From Rhodobacterales bacterium 52_120_T64 (GTDB lineage: Bacteria; Pseudomonadota; Alphaproteobacteria; Rhodobacterales; Rhodobacteraceae), in assembly GCA_002162875.1 (NCBI GenBank), contig MABA01000004.1, forward strand, positions 124,001 through 188,000: DNA of 64,000 nt, given 5' to 3'. Position 1 is the stretch's first letter; every line of letters begins with the position of its first letter. A program made the translations under genes and the position numbers. The notes under the pieces are model-generated. The model made no database searches, was not told where the DNA came from, and saw only the letters and a list, made by a program, of their open reading frames with translations. Shown here piece after piece: positions 55,588 to 63,530 of this stretch.

Positions 55588-56325
55588 ATGTTTGATCTAA
55601 CAGGTAAAACCGCCCTCGTAACAGGCGCATCAGGCGGTATCGGCGGGGCGATCGCTCGCAGCCTTTACGCACAGGGCGCAACCGTGACACTTTCGGGTAC
55701 GCGAATTGATCCACTGAACGAACTGGCAGCGGAACTCGGCGAGCGGGCGCATGTTGTAGCGTGCAACCTTAGTGACCGCGGGGCCGTGGCCGCACTTCCA
55801 AAGGCTGCAAGCGACGAGATGGGCGGATTGGACATCTTAGTTAACAACGCCGGTGTCACCAAAGACAACATATTCATGCGCATGAAGGACGAGGAATGGG
55901 ACATGGTGCTGGACATCAACCTCACATCCACCATGACCCTGATGCGGGCTGTGATGCGCCCTATGATGAAGGCGCGCTGGGGGCGAATTATCAACATCAG
56001 CTCCATCGTTGGTGTGACCGGCAATCCGGGGCAGGCGAATTACGCAGCATCAAAGGCCGGTGTGATCGGCATGGGCAAATCCGTGGCGCACGAGGTTGCC
56101 AGTCGCGGCATCACCGTCAACGCAATCGCGCCGGGGTTCATTACGACCGCCATGACCGATAAGCTGACCGACGACCAGAAAACAAACCTGCTGACAGGCG
56201 TTCCAATGGGCCGTATGGGCACATCGGATGAAATCGCGGCAGCGGCGGTTTATCTCGCATCAACAGAGGCCGGATACGTTACAGGCCAGACACTGCACGT
56301 GAACGGTGGAATGGCGATGTTCTGA
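55588..56325 (+). CDS. fabG: 3-oxoacyl-ACP reductase
   Basis: NADPH-dependent ketoreductase of fatty acid synthesis; 245 residues. TGASGGIGGAIAR is the cofactor motif, VNNAGVTKDN the NAG motif, and the catalytic triad is seen in INISSIVGVTGNPGQANYAASKAGV. (quoted in two parts: INISSIVGVTG and NYAASKAG). The C-terminus ends GQTLHVNGGMAMF. It directly follows fabD. Confidence 0.96.
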   Translation: MFDLTGKTALVTGASGGIGGAIARSLYAQGATVTLSGTRIDPLNELAAELGERAHVVACNLSDRGAVAALPKAASDEMGGLDILVNNAGVTKDNIFMRMKDEEWDMVLDINLTSTMTLMRAVMRPMMKARWGRIINISSIVGVTGNPGQANYAASKAGVIGMGKSVAHEVASRGITVNAIAPGFITTAMTDKLTDDQKTNLLTGVPMGRMGTSDEIAAAAVYLASTEAGYVTGQTLHVNGGMAMF

Positions 56326-56438
56326 GGCAGCAGATGGTATTAACTGCACCAATTAGTGCGATCCCTCTGGTAGAGTGATTGTTACTTCTTATATGATAAA
56401 GTGGTCTTGGCGAGTCGATTAGTTCATCACGAATTCAT

Positions 56439-56466
56439 TTGCCAAACCGCTCGAGTGTGCTATAGC
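56439..56466 (+). promoter_or_regulatory. Candidate sigma-70 promoter for acpP
   Basis: TTGCCA (56439-56444) and TATAGC (56461-56466) are separated by 16 bp, 138 bp upstream of acpP. A separate acpP promoter is expected because acpP is needed at much higher level than fabD or fabG and follows a 278-bp gap. Not verified. Confidence 0.4.
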
Positions 56467-56603
56467 GCGGCTCGAGTGATTGCCGAAGGCCCTGCCTGCG
56501 GTGCTCTTGCCGTTACGGCAACCCGAAGCGCCGTCCTGTTAGGGCTGCAGGACAAAACCAAGTTATGGCCAACAATGGCCGGTATAAAATTGAGGATAAA
56601 AAC

Positions 56604-56837
56604 ATGAGCGATATCGCAACACGCGTTAAGAAAATTGTTGTCGAGCACCTGAGCGTTGACGAAGCAAAAGTAACTGAAACAGCTTCGTTCATCGACGATC
56701 TGGGCGCAGACAGCCTTGACACAGTTGAGCTTGTTATGGCTTTTGAAGAAGAGTTCGGCATCGAAATTCCTGACGACGCAGCAGAGACTATCCAGTCCTT
56801 TGGCGACGCAGTAAAATTCATCACTGCAAACTCCTAA
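56604..56837 (+). CDS. acpP: Acyl carrier protein
   Basis: Carries growing acyl chains on a 4'-phosphopantetheine arm. The 77-residue acidic protein begins [20 protein letters not shown] and has the attachment Ser in [20 protein letters not shown]. The ATG at 56604 has GAGG; the in-frame start at 56565 is not needed. It has its own probable promoter and a strong terminator, forming a transcription unit on its own. Confidence 0.97.
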   Translation: MSDIATRVKKIVVEHLSVDEAKVTETASFIDDLGADSLDTVELVMAFEEEFGIEIPDDAAETIQSFGDAVKFITANS

Positions 56838-56861
56838 GTTTTTCACTGATATCGAACTCGA

Positions 56862-56893
56862 ACGGCGTCCCACGGGACGCCGTTTTTCGTTTT
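56862..56893 (+). terminator. Rho-independent terminator of acpP
   Basis: A perfect 9-bp GC-rich stem (ACGGCGTCC / GGACGCCGT) with a 4-nt loop is followed by TTTTTCGTTTT. It lies 25 bp after the acpP stop and is the clearest terminator in the window. Confidence 0.9.
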
Positions 56894-56961
56894 ATGGCGA
56901 TATGCATGAGTTTGAAGCGCAGCAAAGCTGCTAACCGCGAACTGAAGCCACTACGCACAGC

Positions 56962-58305
56962 TTACCCTGCGGCCAGTTTCTTTGCTAAAACGTTCTGACG
57001 TTCAGCTATTTTATTTAGCTCCAAACCTGTCAGCATACCACTTCGAACGACTGCATGTCCTTCAACATACAAGTCACGCACCGTAAACGGTCCACATAGT
57101 ATGAGAGCTGCAACCGCGTCCCACGAACCAGCGGCCTCTAATCCGGACACATCCCACACTGCAAAATCAGCGCGTTTGCCGATTTCCAATGAACCAAGAT
57201 CACTTCGCCCCAGCACTTTTGCACCACCAAGTGTCGCGATTTCCAGTGTTTCGCGGGCGGACATGGCGTTAGCTCCGTTTTGGACCCTTTGCAGCAGCAA
57301 AAGCTGTCGTGCTTCGGACAACAAGTGACCCGCGTCGTTACTGGCGGAGCCGTCAACCCCAAGTGCAACCTTCACGCCGGCGTCCCGCATTTGTCGAACA
57401 GGCGCGATACCGGAACCGAGGCGACAGTTCGAACAAGGGCAATGTGCCACGCCGGTTTTTGTGCGTGCGAACAAATCAATCTCGGATGTGTCCAGTTTCA
57501 CGCAATGGGCGTGCCAGACGTCGTTGCCAGTCCAACCCAAATCTTCGGCATACTGCCCGGGACGAGCACCGAATTTCTCAAGGCTATAGGCGATGTCTTC
57601 GTCATTTTCTGCCAGATGTGTATGCAACATTACGCCTTTGTCCCGCGCCAATAGCGCTGTGTCGCGCATCAATTCGCGTGAAACGGAAAATGGCGAACAC
57701 GGGGCAAGACCAACCCTTACCATCGCACCATCGTTGGCGTCGTGGAAGGCATCAACGACACGGATCGAATCTTCAAGAATAGCGCTTTCGGATTCGACCA
57801 ACCAATCGGGTGGAAGGCCGCCATCACTCTCGCCAATGCTCATGGAGCCACGGGTGGGGTGGAAACGGATTCCGACCGTCTCGGCGGCATCAATGGTGTC
57901 TTCCAACCGCACGCCGTTGGGATAAAGATACAAGTGATCTGATGACATTGTGCAGCCCGAAAGTGCCAGTTCAGCAAGCCCGACTTGTGCAGACACGAAC
58001 ATCTCTTCAGGCCCCATACGCGACCAGATCGGATATAGCGTTTGCAGCCATCCAAACAAAAGTGCATCCTGCCCGCCGGGCACTACGCGCGTCATGGTCT
58101 GGTATAAATGGTGGTGCGTATTCACCAACCCAGGTGTGACGACACAGCCTTCAGCGTCAATCACGGCATCAGCGGTTTCGGGTAGATCAGTACCAATGGC
58201 CTCAATCACCCCGTCTCGGGCGAACAGACCACCACCGGGTATTTCGCGGCGGGTGCCGTCCATGGTTACCAATACGTCGGCGTTTTTAAGCAGCAGAGTG
58301 GGCAT
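56962..58305 (-). CDS. 8-oxoguanine deaminase (amidohydrolase family)
   Basis: A 447-residue metal-dependent deaminase of the TRZ/ATZ type. Metal and substrate residues are in GLVNTHHHLYQTMTR, SSDHLYLYPNG, MLHTHLAENDEDI, WHAHCVKLDTSEI, and LGVDGSASNDAG. This pattern, with LFGWLQTLYPIWSRM, corresponds to enzymes annotated as 8-oxoguanine deaminase, which convert 8-oxoguanine to urate. That would feed PuuD, encoded nearby. It overlaps the LysR stop by one base. A hydroxyatrazine-type activity is a less likely alternative. Confidence 0.85.
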   Translation of the reverse strand: MPTLLLKNADVLVTMDGTRREIPGGGLFARDGVIEAIGTDLPETADAVIDAEGCVVTPGLVNTHHHLYQTMTRVVPGGQDALLFGWLQTLYPIWSRMGPEEMFVSAQVGLAELALSGCTMSSDHLYLYPNGVRLEDTIDAAETVGIRFHPTRGSMSIGESDGGLPPDWLVESESAILEDSIRVVDAFHDANDGAMVRVGLAPCSPFSVSRELMRDTALLARDKGVMLHTHLAENDEDIAYSLEKFGARPGQYAEDLGWTGNDVWHAHCVKLDTSEIDLFARTKTGVAHCPCSNCRLGSGIAPVRQMRDAGVKVALGVDGSASNDAGHLLSEARQLLLLQRVQNGANAMSARETLEIATLGGAKVLGRSDLGSLEIGKRADFAVWDVSGLEAAGSWDAVAALILCGPFTVRDLYVEGHAVVRSGMLTGLELNKIAERQNVLAKKLAAG

Positions 58306-59222
58306 TATGCCTCCATAACATCAGTAATTCGTTGGCGGATATGTTCGGTCATAAAATCGATAAACAGCCGGACTTTCGGGTCTTGAAGTCGTTTATGGGG
58401 ATAAATAATCGCTAGGTTGGTCGCGCTGGGGGGAGTATCAGGAAGCACTTCCACCAAATCCCCTTTGGCAAGGTGGTGTGCGATTTCGAACCAAGGCTTG
58501 TTAATGATCCCATGACCACCAAGCGCCCAGTCTGTCAGCACGTCGCCATCGTCTGATTCAAACGGACCGTACACCGCAATTTTACGAATCCCTGATGGCG
58601 TTTGCAGTTCCCAATTATATTGTGTGGAACCCGGGAAGCGCAGCAACAGGCAGGCATGTTCGTCTGACAACAGGTCATTAGGGTTCTTTGGAGTACCACG
58701 GGCTTCGAGGTAGGATGGCGCCGCTGCCAACACAGATTTACAATCGATAATCCCGCGAATGCGGAAATTGGAATCCGGTATTTGACCCAACTTGAAGGCA
58801 ACATCCAATGCTTCGGTTGTGATGTCGACCATCCGATCTGATAGGCGGAGGCGAACCTCTATTTCTGGATATTCAGCATGAAAAATGGGCACCAGCGGGG
58901 CAATCAAGCGCCGCCCGAATCCTAGCGGAGCCGTGACATGGATCGAACCTTTGGGGTTGTGCGATACTTCGGCAATCGCGGCCTCGGCTTCGTTCAACGC
59001 CTCAAGCGTCTTTAATGCGCCGCTGTAGAATATTCGCCCATGTTCTGTCGTCGTCAGCTTACGGGTAGTGCGATTGAACAAGCGGACCCCGAGGTGTTTT
59101 TCCAGCTCTTTGATACGATTGCTTGCAACTGCGGGGGAGGCACGCAAATCCCGCCCAGCCGCAGACAAACTGCCAAGCTCCACCACGCGGACGAACATTT
59201 TTATGTTATTGATATAGGACAT
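58305..59222 (-). CDS. LysR family transcriptional regulator
   Basis: A 305-residue LysR-type regulator: an N-terminal winged helix-turn-helix (KMFVRVVELGSLSAAGRDLR, NRIKELEKHLGVRLFNRTTR) and a C-terminal effector domain. It belongs to the CrgA-like group judging by VTAPLGFGRRLIAPL. It is divergent from puuD, with 128 bp between, and its stop touches the 8-oxoguanine deaminase gene. It probably controls the local purine genes in response to a purine or urate; this is inferred from position. Confidence 0.9.
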   Translation of the reverse strand: MSYINNIKMFVRVVELGSLSAAGRDLRASPAVASNRIKELEKHLGVRLFNRTTRKLTTTEHGRIFYSGALKTLEALNEAEAAIAEVSHNPKGSIHVTAPLGFGRRLIAPLVPIFHAEYPEIEVRLRLSDRMVDITTEALDVAFKLGQIPDSNFRIRGIIDCKSVLAAAPSYLEARGTPKNPNDLLSDEHACLLLRFPGSTQYNWELQTPSGIRKIAVYGPFESDDGDVLTDWALGGHGIINKPWFEIAHHLAKGDLVEVLPDTPPSATNLAIIYPHKRLQDPKVRLFIDFMTEHIRQRITDVMEA

Positions 59223-59350
59223 GTCAGTTACCTGATTACTGCAGCTAACACGATACCATTATCTATATATTTTTGAAAGTGTGGTGTAAGGAATTGGCTT
59301 ACGCTGGACCGAAAACCATGGCATTCTAGCAAAAAAAACGGGAGAATGAG

Positions 59351-60592
59351 ATGTATGAATTCGCAATAATCTGGGAGTGGCTGGCCTTCGCAACGCGCTG
59401 GGTACATGTCATCACCGCCATCGCATGGATTGGGTCATCGTTCTATTTCATCGCGCTCGACTTGGGTCTTCGCAAGCACGAAGCCCTTCCCGAAGGGGCG
59501 CATGGCGAAGAGTGGCAGGTTCACGGCGGTGGTTTTTATCACATTCAAAAATACCTTGTTGCACCTGCCGCGATGCCTGAACACCTGACCTGGTTCAAGT
59601 GGGAAAGCTATGCGACGTGGATGTCTGGTTTCACGCTGTTAACGCTCGTTTACTACGGCGGGGCGGATATTTACCTGATCGACAGAAACGTGCTGGACGT
59701 GTCTGCACCCATCGCAATTCTGATTTCGATAGCGTCCATTTTCGGCGGCTGGTTTGCTTACGATATGATCTGCAAATCGAAGTTTGGTGACAATAACACC
59801 CGCCTGATGATCCTGCTTTATATCTTGCTCGTAGCGCTGGCGTGGGGCTTTACGCAAGTGTTCACCGGCCGCGCCGCGTTTCTGCACCTTGGCGCAATCA
59901 CTGCAACGATCATGAGCGCGAACGTCTTTATCACCATCATCCCCAATCAGAAAATCGTGGTTGCCGACCTTATCGCCGGGCGTAAGCCTGACCCAAAATA
60001 TGGCAAGATTGCCAAGCAGCGCTCTACACATAATAACTATTTAACGTTGCCCGTTCTGTTTTTGATGTTGTCCAACCATCTACCGTTGGCCTTCGGAACG
60101 CAGTACAACTGGATAATTGCCAGCTTGATCTTCTTGATGGGCGTCACAATCCGGCACTACTTCAATTCCAAACACGCACGCTCGGGTGATCCAACGTGGA
60201 CATGGTTAGCAACTGCAGTGTTGTTTATCGTTATCATGTGGCTGTCTACGACGCCCAAAATTCTTGGCGGCGACGTTGACGATCTGGCACTTACCCATAA
60301 CGCCCGGGAAGAACGTCTGGTACTGGCCGAAAACTTCGAGGAAGTGCGAAACACTATCGCGGGACGTTGTACTATGTGTCACACGACGGAACCGTTCTGG
60401 GAAGGCATCCGCACTGCACCCAAAGGCGTTGTGTTTGAAGAGGATCACCAGATTATCACGTACGCTCGCGAAATCTACCTACAATCAGGGCGTAGCCACG
60501 CCATGCCACCGGGCAACGTTTCGTTCATGGAAGAAGAAGAACGCCGCTTGATCGTCAAGTGGTACGAAGATGCTGTATCGGATGAATCATGA
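59351..60592 (+). CDS. puuD: Membrane urate oxidase PuuD (cytochrome c-linked)
   Basis: Oxidises urate to 5-hydroxyisourate and passes electrons to the respiratory chain. The 413-residue protein has an N-terminal membrane domain of about eight helices (starting WLAFATRWVHVITAIAWIGS, with GGGFYHIQKYLVAP), and a C-terminal soluble cytochrome c domain with the haem motif CTMCH (about residue 343) and a distal Met in HAMPPGN. This organisation is that of PuuD. GGGAGAATGAG stands before the ATG. It overlaps guaD by 4 bp. Confidence 0.93.
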   Translation: MYEFAIIWEWLAFATRWVHVITAIAWIGSSFYFIALDLGLRKHEALPEGAHGEEWQVHGGGFYHIQKYLVAPAAMPEHLTWFKWESYATWMSGFTLLTLVYYGGADIYLIDRNVLDVSAPIAILISIASIFGGWFAYDMICKSKFGDNNTRLMILLYILLVALAWGFTQVFTGRAAFLHLGAITATIMSANVFITIIPNQKIVVADLIAGRKPDPKYGKIAKQRSTHNNYLTLPVLFLMLSNHLPLAFGTQYNWIIASLIFLMGVTIRHYFNSKHARSGDPTWTWLATAVLFIVIMWLSTTPKILGGDVDDLALTHNAREERLVLAENFEEVRNTIAGRCTMCHTTEPFWEGIRTAPKGVVFEEDHQIITYAREIYLQSGRSHAMPPGNVSFMEEEERRLIVKWYEDAVSDES

Positions 60593-61869
60593 CCAATATT
60601 TTACGCGGGCGGGTCCTCTCGTTTACTCGGCAACCCGAAAATGCTGACGATCACGCATCTTACACCTACATCGAAGATGGGGCGATTTTGGTGTCCGATG
60701 GCTTGATCAAAGCCGTCGGAGCATTTGATGAAATGCTTTCGGGCGTTGAGGTAGTTGATCATCGTCCAAACCTGTTGATGGCCGGTTTTATTGATACGCA
60801 TAACCACTTTCCGCAGATGCAGGTAATCGGGTCTTATGGCGCACAGTTGCTGGATTGGTTGAATAACTACACTTTCCCCGCAGAAACACGATTCGTGGAT
60901 CGCACCCATGCAGACCGTATTGCGGTGAGCTACTTCGACGAGATGTTGCGCAACGGAACGACCACTCCGGTGGCTTACTGCTCGGTTCATAAAGCTTCGG
61001 CCGACGCGTACTTTGCAGAGGCCGAGCGCCGCAATGTTCGCGCCCTTGGCGGCAAAGTCCTGATGGATCGCAACGCGCCTGACGGGTTGCTGGACACACC
61101 GCAGAGTGCTTACGATGACACCAAAGCGCTTATCGAAAAATGGCATGGCAAGGGTAGGGCGCTTTATGCGATCAGCCCACGCTTTGCGATAACATCAACG
61201 CCGGACCAAATGGAAGTTGCGCAAGCTTTAGTGGCCGAAAACCCAACATGTTATATGCAAACGCATCTGTCGGAGAACCACGACGAAATAGCATACACGA
61301 TGTCGCTTTATCCCGAGCATCCGGACTACTTGGGTATTTACGAACACTACGGCCTATTAGGCCCGCGTGCTTTGCTTGGCCATTGTATCCATCTTAATGA
61401 TCGCGAACGTTCAGTGATGGCGGATACTGCTTCCGTTGCCGTTTTTTGCCCAACGTCAAACCTGTTCATTGGTTCTGGTCTGTTCAACGAGGAACGTACG
61501 CGCCAAGATGGTGTTCGCATTGCTGTAGCGACGGATATTGGTGGCGGTACCAGCTATTCGATGTTCAGGACGATGGACGAGGCATACAAAGTCTGCCAGT
61601 TGCAAAACCAGAATCTGCCACCGCTTTATGCATTTTATCTGATGACGCTCGGCAACGCTAAAGCGCTGGGGCTGGAAGCCGAAATCGGTACGTTGGAAGT
61701 CGGAAGCGAAGCGGATATTGTTGTGCTCGATGCATCCGCTACACCTGCAATGGCGCTACGGATGGAAACGGTCACAAGCTTGGCTGAAGAACTGTTTGTT
61801 CTACAGACCCTTGGCGATGACCGATCTGTTGTGGAAACTTACGTGGTTGGGATGGCCGCCAAGCCCTAG
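60589..61869 (+). CDS. guaD: Guanine deaminase
   Basis: Converts guanine to xanthine; 426 residues, amidohydrolase family. Zinc-binding and catalytic regions: MAGFIDTHNHFPQMQVIGSY, CYMQTHLSENHDEI, LLGHCIHLNDRE, and VATDIGGGTSYSM. ISPRFAITSTPDQME is also typical of GuaD. It overlaps puuD by 4 bp, and its stop overlaps the convergent small membrane gene. Confidence 0.94.
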   Translation: MTNILRGRVLSFTRQPENADDHASYTYIEDGAILVSDGLIKAVGAFDEMLSGVEVVDHRPNLLMAGFIDTHNHFPQMQVIGSYGAQLLDWLNNYTFPAETRFVDRTHADRIAVSYFDEMLRNGTTTPVAYCSVHKASADAYFAEAERRNVRALGGKVLMDRNAPDGLLDTPQSAYDDTKALIEKWHGKGRALYAISPRFAITSTPDQMEVAQALVAENPTCYMQTHLSENHDEIAYTMSLYPEHPDYLGIYEHYGLLGPRALLGHCIHLNDRERSVMADTASVAVFCPTSNLFIGSGLFNEERTRQDGVRIAVATDIGGGTSYSMFRTMDEAYKVCQLQNQNLPPLYAFYLMTLGNAKALGLEAEIGTLEVGSEADIVVLDASATPAMALRMETVTSLAEELFVLQTLGDDRSVVETYVVGMAAKP

Positions 61870-62138
61870 TCTTCTATGGCTGGCCATTTAGCCCAAGGAA
61901 ACGGTTTTTCCTCGGTGACATAAGTTAGGTATTTGGCGTTCTGCGCGATCCATTCGGATAAAGCAGCGCCGAAGTCGGTTAGTTGTTCATTGGGGTGTTC
62001 GTTGACCAAGGTCCAAATGAACTGGATTAGCGCGATGATATACAACGCGGCTTCGGCTAAGCCAAAGCAGATTAGCAACACGATCATCGGGATTAAGCGT
62101 GCCCAACGTGAGGGCTTTTCTGTTGTACCATTATCCAT
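61866..62138 (-). CDS. DUF4389-like small membrane protein
   Basis: A 90-residue protein with one or two hydrophobic segments (LIPMIVLLICFGLAEAALYI, ALIQFIWTLVN) followed by EHPNEQLTDFGAALSEWIAQ and a conserved-looking KPFPWAKWP end. This arrangement matches what I know as DUF4389. No function is known. The ATG at 62138 has GGAG 6 bp upstream; a TTG at 62150 is in frame. A 37-bp inverted repeat begins 13 bp upstream of the ATG, so it may be tightly regulated. Confidence 0.75.
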   Translation of the reverse strand: MDNGTTEKPSRWARLIPMIVLLICFGLAEAALYIIALIQFIWTLVNEHPNEQLTDFGAALSEWIAQNAKYLTYVTEEKPFPWAKWPAIED

Positions 62139-62150
62139 TTTCGACTCCAA

Positions 62151-62187
62151 AATACTTAAGTGTTAATGCCATTAACATTTAAGTATT
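62151..62187. repeat. 37-bp inverted repeat immediately upstream of the DUF4389-like gene
   Basis: Two 17-bp arms (62151-62167 and 62171-62187) are complementary at 16 of 17 positions with only a 3-bp spacer. The core is TTAATGCCATTAA. The element begins 13 bp before the start codon of the minus-strand gene and lies downstream of the hydrolase gene. It could be an operator for a dimeric regulator, a terminator for the hydrolase transcript, or both; the high AT content favours an operator. Confidence 0.8.
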
Positions 62188-62257
62188 CGGGAAGTCAAAA
62201 CAAGTCAACAGGCGTCGAAAACCATACACACGCAATAAAACACCAGAACTGGACGTA

Positions 62258-62908
62258 TTAACGCGTAGTTTCCGTCATCCGGCGGCGCACATATGAATCT
62301 GTCATGTCCAGCATCTCGGTCATGCCTGGATCAAAGAAGTGACCCGCACCCTCGATAACTTCGTGGGTAATGGTGATACCTTTTTGCTGGTGCAGTTTTT
62401 CGACCAACTCTTCAACGGGTTCAGGTGGCACAACCTTGTCTTCGGACCCGTTGATAATCAGGCCAGACGCAGGGCAGGGTGCCAAGAAGCTGAAGTCATA
62501 CATGTTCGCGGGTGGTGCAACCGAAATAAATCCGGAAACTTCAGGCCGACGCATCAGTAGCTGCATACCGATCCATGCGCCAAACTGGAAGCCGGCAACC
62601 CAGCAATGCTTGGCGTTCGGGTTCATGCCTTGCAGATAATTTAGGGCGGCGGCTGCGTCAGACAGTTCGCCGATACCTTGGTCATATTCACCTTGGCTTC
62701 GACCAATGCCACGGAAATTGAACCGCAAAACGGTAAAGCCCATTTTATGGAAGGTGTAATGCAGGTTGTGCGTTACTTTGTTATTCATCGTCCCGCCATG
62801 CTCGGGATGCGGATGCAATATGATTGCAATCGGTGCGTCCTTAGCTTTTTGAGGGTGATAACGACCTTCTAGCCGACCATCTGGTCCGGCGAAAATAACC
62901 TCAGGCAT
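62258..62908 (-). CDS. Alpha/beta hydrolase-like protein with Gln at the nucleophile position
   Basis: A 216-residue alpha/beta hydrolase fold protein: AIILHPHPEHGGTMNNKV, VLRFNFRGIGRSQGEYDQG, and a late His in EVIEGAGHFFDPG. The nucleophile elbow, usually GxSxG (GFSFGAW in relatives I recall), reads AGFQFGAWIGMQLL: the Ser codon is CAG here. If correct, the protein lacks a catalytic Ser and may not be a hydrolase. The ATG at 62908 is preferred over an in-frame start at 62923. It diverges from iscR across an IscR-type box. Confidence 0.85.
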   Translation of the reverse strand: MPEVIFAGPDGRLEGRYHPQKAKDAPIAIILHPHPEHGGTMNNKVTHNLHYTFHKMGFTVLRFNFRGIGRSQGEYDQGIGELSDAAAALNYLQGMNPNAKHCWVAGFQFGAWIGMQLLMRRPEVSGFISVAPPANMYDFSFLAPCPASGLIINGSEDKVVPPEPVEELVEKLHQQKGITITHEVIEGAGHFFDPGMTEMLDMTDSYVRRRMTETTR

Positions 62909-62947
62909 ACAAAATCGCTCCAACGACTTAAGGGGTTGACCGAATGC

Positions 62948-62964
62948 TTGACTTAATCAGTCAA
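62948..62964. promoter_or_regulatory. Candidate iron/FeS regulator box upstream of iscR
   Basis: TTGACTTAATCAGTCAA is a perfect 6-bp inverted repeat with a 5-bp spacer, lying 105 bp before iscR and 40 bp before the divergent hydrolase-like gene. It resembles the iron-responsive box predicted in Rhodobacterales and attributed to IscR. It would allow IscR to repress its own operon and perhaps the divergent gene. Confidence 0.65.
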
Positions 62965-63068
62965 CCAACCTAGAAACATTCTAAAGTAAGGGGGATTACC
63001 CTTCTTGCTTGGTATGGAAGTAAGCCCTGTAAGGCCTTGCGTCAACCTCTCGTAGATCGGAATAGACC

Positions 63069-63530
63069 ATGAAGCTCAGCACAAAAGGACGTTATGCGAT
63101 GATTGCGCTGGTCGATATGGCGCATGAAGGCAAGGATCGTTTGATTTCGCTGTCTGAAATTTCCGAACGCCAAGGGATTTCATTGGCTTATCTAGAGCAG
63201 TTGTTCGTAAAGCTTCGCCGCGCCGAAATAGTAGAATCAGTGCGTGGGCCAGGTGGTGGGTATCGCCTAGCTGCCCCGACGACGGAGATTCGAATCTCGC
63301 AGATTCTGTATGCCGTCGATGAAACCATGGATGCAATGTCACGCGGTGCTGGGGCTAGCGGTGGCGATCAGGATACGAATGCACAGCAGCTAACAGATAA
63401 ATTGTGGGAGCGCCTATCCGCCCATGTTTACGTTTTTCTGCACCAAACCCGCCTTAGTGATATCACGGGTGACGAACTTGCCCCTTGTCCGGCGGTTCCA
63501 GCCTTTGTTCAACTGGTCGACGACGAATGA
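63069..63530 (+). CDS. iscR: Rrf2-family iron-sulfur regulator, IscR-like
   Basis: A 153-residue Rrf2 protein with a winged helix N-terminus (MKLSTKGRYAMIALVDMAHE, ISLAYLEQLFVKLRRAEIVE, GPGGGYRLA). Instead of the three-Cys FeS site of E. coli IscR it keeps a single Cys (APCPAVPAF), as in the Rhodobacter-type IscR that binds its cluster in another way. It overlaps the following cysteine desulfurase gene by 4 bp, so it regulates its own FeS-assembly operon. A palindromic operator candidate lies upstream. Confidence 0.9.
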   Translation: MKLSTKGRYAMIALVDMAHEGKDRLISLSEISERQGISLAYLEQLFVKLRRAEIVESVRGPGGGYRLAAPTTEIRISQILYAVDETMDAMSRGAGASGGDQDTNAQQLTDKLWERLSAHVYVFLHQTRLSDITGDELAPCPAVPAFVQLVDDE

